Source: PALSA-894 sp963757565
GTDB taxonomy: Bacteria > Pseudomonadota > Alphaproteobacteria > Rhizobiales > Xanthobacteraceae
DNA length: 64,000 nucleotides
Assembly (NCBI GenBank): GCA_963757565.1
Contig: CAVWSB010000006.1
Span: 124,001-188,000, forward strand
Direction: 5' to 3'
Of the stretch, positions 8,813-16,992 are shown in pieces (the first letter of the stretch is position 1; each line of letters opens with the position of its first letter). The position numbers and the translations under genes were made by a program. The notes beneath the pieces are model-generated. The model was given only the letters and a program-made list of their open reading frames with translations, was not told the origin of the DNA and searched no databases.

Positions 8813-10409
8813 CTGGCTTCCCGGCTAGTTCTGCGCGAGGTAGCTGCGGGCTAGCGCAATCTCCGGGCCGATCGCTGCCCGAACCGGCGAGCGCAATCAG
8901 TTTCTCGTAATTCGCCTTGGCGGCTGCCTTGTCGCCGAGTTTTTCGGCCGCCGCGGCCGCGCCTGCATAACCGTGGAACCGGTTCGGTTCCTTCGCCTTG
9001 CTCGCCTCGAAAGCGGCCAAGGCCTCGGCGAATTGTCCCTGCTCGATCAGCATTTGCCCGTAGAGCTCGCGCGCCGGCGCCAGCGGTCCCGGTGTCACCG
9101 GATGCTTCTCGGTTTTGTCTTCGAGATCGGCGGCTGCGGCCAGAGCCTTTGCCGCCTCGTCCTTCTTGCCTTCCGCTTCGAGCACCCATGCATTCGCGAC
9201 CGCGATCTGGATGTCGACCTGCTCAGCCCAGTACCCGTTCTTCTGTTCGCGCAGCGTGTCGCGCAGCGCGGTCAGTTTCGCGATGTCGGCCGTCGCGGCC
9301 TCGGCGTGCCCGGAGCGAGCTGCGCCCAACGCACGAGCGAACCGGGTGATTGCCTCGATGTGCGGGAACTGCGTCGGCGCCACCTCGAGCTGAGCCGCGG
9401 CATTCCAGTCGCCGCGCTCGATCGCATAACGTGCGGGCGAGGCCGCCTGCGCAAAGAATCCTCCAAACATGGCGGGGTTTGCGATCTTGACGGCGCGGAT
9501 GTCGTCAACGACGGCGCGCGCCTCGCTGTCGTGCCCGAGCTGGAGGTGGGCATAGACCAGATAGTCCTCCCCATGAAGCTGATCGACATACTCCTTGCCG
9601 TCCTTCGCGGCCTTCACGGATGCCTCGTTGGACGCAATCGACTCCTTCCAGTACCCGACGCGCGTAAAGATGTGCGAGGGCATGTGCTGAGCATGCGGGG
9701 CGGCCGGCGCGATCCTGGCGTATTCGTTCGCCGCCTTCAGGCCTTTCTCGGCGATCGCTGGATAGTCATAAAGGTGGATCAGGTAGTGCGCGACGCCCGG
9801 ATGGTACGGCTGGCGCTGCCAGATCGGCTCCAGGATCGCGGCGCCTTTGAGCTGCTGCGCGTAGGTCTTGTCGCCCGGCGAAGCGGAGGTGTTGAGCGTG
9901 ATGGCGTAGAAGATCTGCGCCTCGTCGTCTGCCGGATATTTCGCCGCGATCTTCTCCATCGCTCCGAGATAGGAGCGAATGCGCTGCTGATGGGTCAACT
10001 TGTCGGCGTCGACGTACATGATCGAAAGCGCATCGATGAAATCGCGCTCGCGCTCGCTCTTCGCACCGGTCGCTTTCGCCTTTTCAATCGCCGCGAGACC
10101 GGGCGCGACGTTCGATCCCGGGATCGGGCCGTGCGGGTTATCGAGATAGGTCAGCGCGATGCCCCAATACGCCATGCCGCAGTCGGGATCAGCCTTGGCG
10201 ACCTCTTCGTAGATTTCGCGCGCAGCCGAATACCAGAACGAATGCTGATAGCGCATCGCGCGGTCGAAGCGACGCTGCGCGACCTCGTTGCAGGTCGTCT
10301 CGAAATGAACGTTGCCGAGTTGCTCGGAGGCATTCTGTGCGGCAGCCGGCAGAGGAGCGGCAAGCGCAGCGGCGAAGACCGCTGCAACACACGATCGGGC
10401 GATGGTCAT
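8577..10409 (-). CDS. Secreted tetratricopeptide-repeat protein with a frameshifted C-terminus
   Basis: A signal peptide (MTIARSCVAAVFAAALAAPLP) is followed by a helical repeat protein with FDRAMRYQHSFWYSAAREIY, the AHYLIHLYDYP and HAQHMPSHIFTR segments, and TPR-like units near the C-terminus. It belongs to a conserved family of about 530-560 residues of unknown role. ATG at 10409 has a GAGGG ribosome site. Near 8861-8868 an extra base (GGG for GG) shifts the frame; without it the product would end with LARSYLAQN and a TAG at 8825. As written the frame runs on to 8577 and overlaps the next gene by 236 bases, which is not natural. The last ~85 residues of the as-written product should be ignored. 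Confidence 0.78.
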   Translation of the reverse strand: MTIARSCVAAVFAAALAAPLPAAAQNASEQLGNVHFETTCNEVAQRRFDRAMRYQHSFWYSAAREIYEEVAKADPDCGMAYWGIALTYLDNPHGPIPGSNVAPGLAAIEKAKATGAKSERERDFIDALSIMYVDADKLTHQQRIRSYLGAMEKIAAKYPADDEAQIFYAITLNTSASPGDKTYAQQLKGAAILEPIWQRQPYHPGVAHYLIHLYDYPAIAEKGLKAANEYARIAPAAPHAQHMPSHIFTRVGYWKESIASNEASVKAAKDGKEYVDQLHGEDYLVYAHLQLGHDSEARAVVDDIRAVKIANPAMFGGFFAQAASPARYAIERGDWNAAAQLEVAPTQFPHIEAITRFARALGAARSGHAEAATADIAKLTALRDTLREQKNGYWAEQVDIQIAVANAWVLEAEGKKDEAAKALAAAADLEDKTEKHPVTPGPLAPARELYGQMLIEQGQFAEALAAFEASKAKEPNRFHGYAGAAAAAEKLGDKAAAKANYEKLIALAGSGSDRPGDCASPQLPRAELAGKPDAKDDRGGKCASSVCPCLCAACARGKRSCGRNGIASGLDRGAVAVPDGSVGQGQSVHVQRRRLRRSGHGLYPRQDWIL

Positions 10410-10571
10410 GGTGTCCCTCGGGCCTGTTTGAGCCGGGCTCCGTGAGGATAGGCGCGTCGCGCTGCGCGAACAAGATAGCAGGCACCGGTTTTGACAGGTG
10501 GGCCCGCCGCACCTAACGTTCGCGCCCAAAGAGAAGCGCGGGCACCGCCGCGCACGCATGGGAGGATTACG

Positions 10572-11772
10572 ATGCTGAGGCTTGGCCTCGCGGCGCTGGC
10601 CGCGGCTCTTCTCTCCACCACCGCGATGGCGCAGATCTCCGACGACGTCGTCAAGATCGGCGTGCTGACAGACATGGTCGGCCCGGCCTCGACGCCGACC
10701 GGGCAAGGCTCGGTCACCGCCGCACAGATGGCGGTCGAAGACTTCGGCGGCACCGTGCTCGGCAAGCCGATCACGGTGATCAATGCGCGACTACCAGCTC
10801 AAGGCGGATATCGGCGCGGGCATCGCGCGGCGCTGGTACGAGAACGAGCAGGTCGATCTCATCGTGGACGTGCCGGTGTCGGCGGTCGGCCTCGCGGTGC
10901 AGAACGTCGCCAAGGAATCGAAGAGGCTCTTCATCGCGCACTCCACCGGTGCCGCCGACTTCCACGGCAAGTTCTGCAATCCCTATGCGATCCAGTGGGT
11001 GTTCGACACCCGCGCACTCGCAGTCGGCACCGCGCAGGAGGTGGTGAAGCGCGGCGGCGATAGCTGGTTCTTCATCACCGACGATTATGCATTCGGACAC
11101 TCCCTCGAGCGCGACGCGAGCACGGTGATCAACAAGATGGGCGGCAAGGTGGTCGGCGCGGTGCGCCCGCCGTTTGCGACCGCGGACCTGTCCTCGTTCA
11201 TCCTGCAGGCGCAGGCCTCGAAGGCGAAGATCATCGGCATCGCGGGCGGTCCGCCGAACAACATGAGCGAGGTGAAGCTCGGCGGCGAGTTCGGCATCTT
11301 CAAGGGCGGGCAGCAAATGGCCGCGCTGCTGATGCTGATCAACGACGTGCACGCGCTCGGGCTCAACGCCGCGCAGGGGCTGCTGCTCACGACTTCGTTC
11401 TACTGGGACATGGACGACAAGACGCGCGCCTGGTCGAAGCGCTTCTTCGAACGCAACAACAAGATGCCGAGCATGTGGCAGGCCGGCGTCTATTCATCCG
11501 TGGTCCATTATCTCAATGCCGTGAAGGCCGCGGGCACGGACGATCCGCTCAAGGTGGCCGAGCAGATGCGCAAGGTGCCGGTGGAGGATTTCTTCTCGCG
11601 CAACGGCCACCTGCGCGCCGACAATCTGATGGTGCACGACCTCGTGCTGGTGCAGGTGAAAACGCCAGAGGAATCGAAAGCGCCATGGGACTACTACAAG
11701 ATCCTCGCGCATATCTCGGGCGAAGAGGCCTTCGGGCCGATCAATCCGGATTGCAAGATGGCGACGAACTAG
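10572..11772 (+). pseudogene. ABC transporter substrate-binding protein (LivK type), one-base frameshift
   Basis: Periplasmic type-1 binding protein. The ATG at 10572 follows GGAGG at 10561-10565 and gives a signal peptide ending AMAQ, then DVVKIGVLTDMVGPASTPTG. At about 10788-10791 the text GCGCGAC shifts the frame. Removing one base joins KPITVINA directly to DYQLKADIGAGIARRWYE, the normal family sequence, and the rest is intact to 11772 (about 399 residues in all). No permease or ATPase lies beside it, so it may use LivHMGF at the start of the window or be an orphan. The frameshift may be an assembly error. Confidence 0.8.
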
Positions 11773-11778
11773 CCTCGC

Positions 11779-12561
11779 TCACACCTTCAGTTCGATCAGC
11801 GTCGTCTCGTCCATCGTCTTGCCGAACCACGCCCGGATACCCGCGGTTCGCTTGGCGATGTAGACCGGCTCGCCGTTCTCCAGCCGCATCGGCACGTCGT
11901 GGCCGGGCACCAGGATCGAGCCGGGCTTCTTCTTCCAGACCGCCCAGATGCGCTCCATCGTGGCGCGGCTGGCGGCGGCATCCATCGTCATATCGGCTTC
12001 GAGCGAGAGCATCTCGGCGCGGTTCTTGGCGGCATCGCCGGAGAAGATCACGTCGCGCTCACCGCCATTGAGGACATAGACCAGATGGCCCGGTGTGTGG
12101 CCCGGGCCGGCAAAGGCGGTGAGACCGGGCAACACCTCCTGCCCTTCCGCAACGCCTTCAAAGCCTGGCCAGCTTTTCAACTCGCGCACATAGAATTCCG
12201 GAATAATGTGGTGGCCGATCGGCTGCGCCAGCGCCCAGTCGAGTTCGCCCTTGCCCATCAGCACGCGCGCAGACTGGAACATCGGGAAGTTCATCGAGTG
12301 ATCATAGTGCGCGTGTGTGAGGATCACGTCGGTCACGTCGGCCGGCTTCAGCCCATGCGCGGCGAGCCGCTCCGAGACGAGCCGCCGCATGCCGAAATTC
12401 CCGGCATCGATCAGGATCACCCGGCCCTCGCCCCGCACCAGCGCGACGGTGCTCCAGCCAAGCCCGCCGTGGCACACGGTCTTGCCGGGAAATCCCTGCA
12501 CCAAGATGTCGATCGAGAATCCACCGACCGAGATGGTGGGCTGGGTGGCGGGTGCATTCAT
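11779..12561 (-). CDS. MBL-fold metallo-hydrolase
   Basis: 260-residue metallo-beta-lactamase-fold hydrolase. The metal motif THAHYDHS lies near residues 83-90, PGHTPGHLVYV gives the second histidine, and SGDAAKNR the bridging Asp; a later VPGHDVPM supplies the last His. No signal peptide is seen, so it is probably cytoplasmic. The ATG at 12561 has a GGAG upstream. It is convergent with the LivK-like gene, with only six bases between the stops. Substrate is unknown; similar enzymes are lactonases, glyoxalase II-like or thioester hydrolases. Confidence 0.82.
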   Translation of the reverse strand: MNAPATQPTISVGGFSIDILVQGFPGKTVCHGGLGWSTVALVRGEGRVILIDAGNFGMRRLVSERLAAHGLKPADVTDVILTHAHYDHSMNFPMFQSARVLMGKGELDWALAQPIGHHIIPEFYVRELKSWPGFEGVAEGQEVLPGLTAFAGPGHTPGHLVYVLNGGERDVIFSGDAAKNRAEMLSLEADMTMDAAASRATMERIWAVWKKKPGSILVPGHDVPMRLENGEPVYIAKRTAGIRAWFGKTMDETTLIELKV

Positions 12562-12582
12562 CCGACTCTCCTGTCTCTGCTT

Positions 12583-12656
12583 CCGCTCGTCCCCGCGAGA
12601 GCGGGGACCCAGAATTTGGCCAAGAACTGGATGCCCGCGTCCGCGGGCATGAGCGG
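12583..12656. repeat. Double-hairpin palindromic repeat, copy 1
   Basis: The element is bounded by CCGCTC and GAGCGG and contains two hairpins, GTCCCCGC-GAGA-GCGGGGAC and ATGCCCGC-GTCC-GCGGGCAT, joined by a short linker. The same element occurs at 15267-15352 in the opposite orientation. It is a REP/BIME-like intergenic repeat of a type that is abundant in Bradyrhizobiaceae genomes. Confidence 0.8.
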
Positions 12657-12662
12657 AGTGGC

Positions 12663-13658
12663 TTAGCTTCCGGGCCTGTCATGCGCGATGGGAAAGAACA
12701 GATCCTTCCACGAATTCGGCTTCTTTTTCACTGTGCCGGCGAGGTTCATGAACTCGACGAACTTCATGACGCTGACCGGCGTCGTGGTGTAATCCACGTC
12801 CGGATCGGTGACCATCTTCTCCATCTCGTCGAGCGTGGAGCGCTTTTCCTTGGTCATGTCGAGATAGATCTGCGCCGCCTCGCGCGGGTTCTTCTTGATC
12901 CAGGCGTTGAACTCGTCGAGGGCGGCGACCACGGCCGCGCAGACCTTCGGGTTCGCATCGTAAAACTTCTTCGAGGCCATCAGCACGCCGTTGGTGTGCC
13001 GGCCGCCGGCCGCATCATAGGAATGCAGCACCCGATGCACGCCCGGCGTCGCCTCCTCGATGTAGTAGAACGGCGAGCTTGCGAAATGCGCGTTGATCTC
13101 GCCCTTGCCGTTGAGCAGCGCGGCGGCGGCATCCGGATGCGAAAGCGAGACCGTGATCGCGTCCAGCTTGTCGTAGTGCTCGCGGCCCCACTCCTTCGCT
13201 GCCGCCATCTGCAGCGCGATCGCGTGGCCGGTCAGCTTTACGGCGGGCAGCGCGATGCGATCCTTGTCGGTGAAATCGCGTATCGTCTTGATATCCGGCG
13301 AGCGGGTCATCAGCACGTACGGCATCGACTGGATGGCCGAAAGCGCGCGGATCTCGTTGGGCGTACCGACAGTCTTGTCCCACATGGTCGCAAGCGTCGG
13401 GAGGCCAGGCGCGATGAAGTCCATTTGCCCCGACAGGATCGCCTCCATCATGGCGGTCGAATTGGACAGCGTGGTCCACGAGACCTTGAGATTGAAGCCG
13501 GCCTTCTCTGCCTGCTTCTCCAGAATCTGATGCCGTTCCATCACCATGAAAGGCAGATACGGCAGGCCGTATTGCTTGGAGAGGCGCACTTCGGCGACTT
13601 CGGCGTTCGCGGCGTTCAAACCGGCGAGCAACGCAACGACCAGCGCCAGCAACCGCAT
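12663..13658 (-). CDS. ABC transporter substrate-binding protein (NMT1/SsuA-like)
   Basis: 331-residue periplasmic binding protein of the nitrate/sulfonate/taurine and thiamine-precursor type. The signal peptide (MRLLALVVALLAGLNAANA) is followed by VRLSKQYGLPYLPFMVMERH, a typical NMT1 opening. ATG at 13658 has GGGAGGGG just upstream; the same frame extends another 209 codons upstream without a plausible start. It is divergent from benzoate-CoA ligase with a 78-base shared gap. That arrangement suggests a role in taking up an aromatic acid, but no permease or ATPase gene for it is in the window. Confidence 0.82.
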   Translation of the reverse strand: MRLLALVVALLAGLNAANAEVAEVRLSKQYGLPYLPFMVMERHQILEKQAEKAGFNLKVSWTTLSNSTAMMEAILSGQMDFIAPGLPTLATMWDKTVGTPNEIRALSAIQSMPYVLMTRSPDIKTIRDFTDKDRIALPAVKLTGHAIALQMAAAKEWGREHYDKLDAITVSLSHPDAAAALLNGKGEINAHFASSPFYYIEEATPGVHRVLHSYDAAGGRHTNGVLMASKKFYDANPKVCAAVVAALDEFNAWIKKNPREAAQIYLDMTKEKRSTLDEMEKMVTDPDVDYTTTPVSVMKFVEFMNLAGTVKKKPNSWKDLFFPIAHDRPGS

Positions 13659-13680
13659 GAAACCCCTCCCATACGCGCCG

Positions 13681-13708
13681 TTGTCCCACGGCGCCTGCCC
13701 TCTATACT
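13681..13708 (+). promoter_or_regulatory. Candidate sigma-70 promoter of benzoate-CoA ligase
   Basis: TTGTCC at 13681-13686 and TATACT at 13703-13708 are separated by 16 bases and end 28 bases before the ATG at 13737. The -10 differs from TATAAT by one base. The site lies in the divergent gap with the NMT1-like gene. Confidence 0.5.
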
Positions 13709-13736
13709 GACGCTCAAAGCGGGGAACGACAAGGAA

Positions 13737-15257
13737 ATGGGCACGCAAAGCTACAATGCGGCGGTCGACATGGTCGATCGCAATGTGGCGGAGGGGCGCG
13801 CGGCGAAGACCGCGTTCATTGATCCCGCGCGCAAACTGACATATGGCGAGCTGGCCGATGGCGTCGCGCGCATCGGCCCCATGCTGGCGCGCCTCGGGCT
13901 GCAGCGCGAAGACCGCGTCGCGATGATGATGCTCGACACGGTCGATTTCCCCGTCCTGTTCTGGGGCGCGATCCGCGTAGGCATCGTTCCGGTGCCGCTC
14001 AATACGCTGCTGACCGCCGAGCAGTATCGGTACATTTTGAAGGACTCGCGCGCCAAGGTGCTGTTCGTCTCCGCGCCGTTGCTTGGCATCGCGCAGCAGG
14101 CGGCCGCCGGGCTCAATCTGAAGACGTTCGTCGTGGGAGACGCGGATGGTCTGCCGCGCTTCGATCAATTGCTCGCCGCCGAAACGAAAGGCGCGGAGCC
14201 CGTTTCGACCTCCACCGACGAGGTCGCGTTCTGGCTCTATTCGTCCGGCTCGACCGGCATGCCGAAGGGCGTGCGTCATGTGCATTCCAGCGCGATGGCG
14301 ACCGCGAAGCTCTACGCGCAGGACGCACTTGGCATCCGCGAGGATGACATCGTGTATTCGGCCGCGAAGCTGTTCTTCGCCTACGGGCTGGGCAATGGCA
14401 TGAGCTTTCCGATGTCGGTCGGCGCGACCGCGGTGCTGCTGCCGGATCGTCCGACACCGCAGGCGGTATTCGCCGTGCTCAAGCGCGAGCAGCCGACGAT
14501 CTTTTGCGGCGTGCCGACGCTCTACGCCGCGATGCTCGCCGATCCTGCCTGCAAGCCGGAGAATTCATCGGCGCGGCTGCGCATGTGCGTGTCGGCCGGT
14601 GAAGGCCTGCCGGAACATCTCGGGGTCGAATGGAAGAAGCGCTTCGGCGTCGACATCTACGACGGCGTGGGCTCGACCGAAATGCTGCATATCTTCCTCG
14701 GCAACTATCCGGGCACGATCAAATACGGCACCTCGGGCATGCCCATCCCCGGCTACGAGGCGCGGCTGATCGACGACAATGGCCGCGAAGTGGCGCAAGG
14801 CGAGATTGGAGAATTGTCGGTACGCGGTCCGAGCGCCGCCGACGGCTACTGGAACCAGCGCGAGAAATCGCGCCGCACCTTCGAGGGCGAGTGGACCCGC
14901 ACCGGCGACAAGTACACGCTCGGGTCCGATGGTTTCTATCGAATCTGCGGGCGCACCGACGATATGTTCAAGGTGAGCGGCCAGTGGGTCTCCCCATTCG
15001 AGGTCGAGAGCGCGCTGATCACGCACCCGCGCGTGCTCGAATGCGCCATCGTGCCGAAAGAGGACGCGGACGGGCTGCTAAAGCCGAAGGCCTTCATCGT
15101 GCTCAAGGGCGAAGGCGGCAAGCCCGGCGAGGCCGAGTTGCAGGAGCATGTGAAGGCGCAGGTCGGCCCCTGGAAGTATCCGCGCTGGATCGAATTCGTC
15201 GACGGGCTGCCGAAGACCGCGACGGGGAAGATCCAGCGCTTCAAGTTGAGGGATTGA
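13737..15257 (+). CDS. Benzoate-CoA ligase (BadA/BclA type)
   Basis: 506-residue acyl-adenylate-forming ligase that would convert benzoate, ATP and CoA to benzoyl-CoA, AMP and PPi in the cytoplasm (EC 6.2.1.25). It has the P-loop-like YSSGSTGMPKGVRH near residue 170, the adenylation core DGVGSTEMLHIFLGN, TGDKY and the C-terminal lysine motif LPKTATGKIQRFKL. Length and N-terminus (YNAAVDMVDRNV) fit benzoate-CoA ligases. The ATG at 13737 is chosen; the frame upstream is open only through the repeat. It feeds the boxC/boxB genes 2 kb downstream. A substituted-benzoate ligase is the main alternative. Confidence 0.9.
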   Translation: MGTQSYNAAVDMVDRNVAEGRAAKTAFIDPARKLTYGELADGVARIGPMLARLGLQREDRVAMMMLDTVDFPVLFWGAIRVGIVPVPLNTLLTAEQYRYILKDSRAKVLFVSAPLLGIAQQAAAGLNLKTFVVGDADGLPRFDQLLAAETKGAEPVSTSTDEVAFWLYSSGSTGMPKGVRHVHSSAMATAKLYAQDALGIREDDIVYSAAKLFFAYGLGNGMSFPMSVGATAVLLPDRPTPQAVFAVLKREQPTIFCGVPTLYAAMLADPACKPENSSARLRMCVSAGEGLPEHLGVEWKKRFGVDIYDGVGSTEMLHIFLGNYPGTIKYGTSGMPIPGYEARLIDDNGREVAQGEIGELSVRGPSAADGYWNQREKSRRTFEGEWTRTGDKYTLGSDGFYRICGRTDDMFKVSGQWVSPFEVESALITHPRVLECAIVPKEDADGLLKPKAFIVLKGEGGKPGEAELQEHVKAQVGPWKYPRWIEFVDGLPKTATGKIQRFKLRD

Positions 15258-15266
15258 CTTAAACTT

Positions 15267-15352
15267 CGCTCATGCCCGCGAACGCGGGCATCCAGAGCAC
15301 TTGCAGGATTGGTTGTTTGGCCCTGGGTCCCCGCTTTCGCGGGGACGAGCGG
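15267..15352. repeat. Double-hairpin palindromic repeat, copy 2 (inverted relative to copy 1)
   Basis: The same two hairpins as at 12583-12656 appear in reverse order and orientation: ATGCCCGCG-AA-CGCGGGCAT at 15272-15291 and GTCCCCGC-TTTC-GCGGGGAC at 15327-15346. The outer borders are CGCTC and GAGCGG. An in-frame ATG inside the repeat (15272) should not be used as the start of the permease gene. Confidence 0.8.
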
Positions 15353-15361
15353 AGAGCCGCA

Positions 15362-16087
15362 TTGGAATTCATCTTCGTCTGCGCGGTCGGCCTCGTCGCC
15401 GGCGCCATCAGCGGCATCATCGGCACCGGCTCGTCGATCATGCTGGTGCCTGTGCTGGTCTGGCAGTTCGGCCCGAAAGAAGCCGTGCCGATCATGGCGG
15501 TTGCTGCCATCATCGGAAATCTCTCGCGCATCATCGCGTGGTGGCGCGAAGTGGACTGGCGGGCGACGGCGGCTTATTCGATTCCCGCCGTTCCGATGGC
15601 GGCGCTTGGCGCCAAGACCTTGCTGGTGTTGCCCGCGCGCGCGGTCGACATCGCGATCGCGGTCTTTCTGCTGACACTCATCCCCGCGCGGCACTGGCTC
15701 TCCTCACACGACCTTAAGCTCAGGCTCTGGCACCTGGCCATAATCGGCACCGTGCTGGGCTTCGTCACTGGCATCGTGGTGACGACAGGGCCCATCACCG
15801 TGCCCGTCTTCCTGATGTACGGGCTGGTGAAGGGCGCCTTCCTCGCGACCGAGGCCGCGAGCTCGCTGGCGATGTACGTTGCAAAAGTCCTGACATTCCG
15901 GACGCTCGGAGCGATGCCCTGGGACACCTTTGTGAAGGGTCTCATCACGGGCGCATCTCTGATGTCGGGCACGTTCGCCTCGCGGCGCTTTGTCATGAAG
16001 ATGGATGCCAACTCGTTCCGTTACATGCTCGACGGATTGATGCTAGTTTCCGGCCTTGCGATGCTGTGGAACGCATTCTTCCCATGA
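15362..16087 (+). CDS. TauE/SafE-family membrane permease
   Basis: 241-residue integral membrane protein with about eight segments and the TauE/SafE N-terminal pattern VAGAISGIIGTGSSIMLVPVL, repeated in the second half as VTGIVVTTGPITVPVFLMYG. The family exports sulfite, sulfoacetate and other organic anions or works as an anion carrier. The TTG at 15362 is preferred because the upstream ATG at 15272 lies inside a palindromic repeat; a GGAGAG precedes the TTG. It overlaps the following hydrolase by an ATGA. The position between benzoate-CoA ligase and box genes makes an aromatic-acid carrier plausible, though this is inference. Confidence 0.82.
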   Translation: MEFIFVCAVGLVAGAISGIIGTGSSIMLVPVLVWQFGPKEAVPIMAVAAIIGNLSRIIAWWREVDWRATAAYSIPAVPMAALGAKTLLVLPARAVDIAIAVFLLTLIPARHWLSSHDLKLRLWHLAIIGTVLGFVTGIVVTTGPITVPVFLMYGLVKGAFLATEAASSLAMYVAKVLTFRTLGAMPWDTFVKGLITGASLMSGTFASRRFVMKMDANSFRYMLDGLMLVSGLAMLWNAFFP

Positions 16088-16902
16088 CGCTCGCCGACAA
16101 CGGCTTCCTCGACATCGGCAGCGCGCAGCTCGAATACCACATGATCGGGCTGCGTCCCGATGCAGCGCCGACCATCGTGATGCTGCACGAAGGGCTCGGC
16201 TCGGTCACCACGTGGGGCGCGTTTCCTGAAAAACTGGCGGAGCGCACGGGGCTTGGCGTGTTCGTCTATTCGCGCGCGGGTTACGGCAAATCGTCCACCG
16301 TGACCCTGCCCCGCCCGCTCGACTACATGCAGCGCGAGGCAGCGGACGTGCTGCCGCCCGTGCTCAACGCAATCGGCTTTTCGCGCGGCATTCTGCTCGG
16401 CCACAGTGACGGGGCGTCCATCGCGGCCGCCTATGCGGGCAGCCATCAGGATCATCGCGTGCGCGGACTGGTGCTGTTGGCGCCGCATTTCTTCGTCGAG
16501 CCGGAAGGCCTCGCGGAAATCCGCAACGCACGCACCGCGTACGAAACTACCGATCTGCGCGCGCGGCTCGCGCGCCACCATTCGGATGTCGACGCGGCGT
16601 TCCGCGGCTGGAGCGAGGCCTGGCTCGATCCGAAGTTTTCGCGCGTGTTCGATATCGCGGATTCTCTCGCTTACATTCGCGTGCCGATCCTGCTGATCCA
16701 GGGCGAGGCCGACCGCTACGGGACGCTCGCGCAGGTGCGGGCGGCAGAACAGGAATGCTACTGCCCGGTCGAAACGTCGGTGCTGCCCGGCACGGGCCAC
16801 GCGCCACATCGCGAAAAGCCCGAGGAGACACTCTTTGCAGTTGCGGATTTCGCCGAGCGCCTCTTTCAGGCGCATGGCGAAGGCGTGGACAACGCCGCCT
16901 GA
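16084..16902 (+). CDS. Alpha/beta hydrolase of the box cluster
   Basis: 272-residue alpha/beta-hydrolase-fold enzyme. The nucleophile elbow GHSDGAS lies near residue 105, the oxyanion region is LHEGLGSVTTWG, the acid residue is probably in QGEADRYG and the catalytic His in PGTGHAPHREKP. The ATG at 16084 forms an ATGA overlap with the permease stop, so the two are translationally coupled. Hydrolases of this type often accompany benzoyl-CoA (box) genes and are proposed to act on ring-opened or CoA-thioester intermediates; that role is inferred. No signal peptide is seen. Confidence 0.8.
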   Translation: MTLADNGFLDIGSAQLEYHMIGLRPDAAPTIVMLHEGLGSVTTWGAFPEKLAERTGLGVFVYSRAGYGKSSTVTLPRPLDYMQREAADVLPPVLNAIGFSRGILLGHSDGASIAAAYAGSHQDHRVRGLVLLAPHFFVEPEGLAEIRNARTAYETTDLRARLARHHSDVDAAFRGWSEAWLDPKFSRVFDIADSLAYIRVPILLIQGEADRYGTLAQVRAAEQECYCPVETSVLPGTGHAPHREKPEETLFAVADFAERLFQAHGEGVDNAA

Positions 16903-16918
16903 ATGACAGCGCGCCGGG

Positions 16919-16970
16919 TTGCCCCGCTGGTCGACATGCACTATAATTCCTTTTCCGATATTGAATTATA
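16919..16970 (+). promoter_or_regulatory. Strong boxC promoter with an overlapping inverted repeat
   Basis: TTGCCC at 16919-16924, a 17-base spacer and a perfect TATAAT at 16942-16947 form a good sigma-70 promoter. TGCA sits in the spacer at 16937-16940. An 8-bp perfect inverted repeat, TATAATTC (16942-16949) and GAATTATA (16963-16970), covers the -10 and start region. A regulator bound there would block transcription. BzdR/BoxR-type regulators are reported to recognise TGCA-containing sites, so BoxR, encoded downstream, is the first candidate. The region is strikingly AT-rich for this genome. Confidence 0.65.
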
Positions 16971-16992
16971 AAGATAATTTCGGAGGTAACGC

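Noticed and set aside
12552..13736. Long N-terminal extension of the benzoate-CoA ligase frame
   Set aside because: The extension runs through a palindromic repeat and antisense to the NMT1-like gene; its Arg/His-rich composition is typical of shadow frames.
15272..15361. ATG at 15272 as start of the TauE/SafE gene
   Set aside because: It lies inside a palindromic repeat and the added residues are the translation of that repeat. The TTG at 15362 follows a ribosome site and begins the membrane fold.
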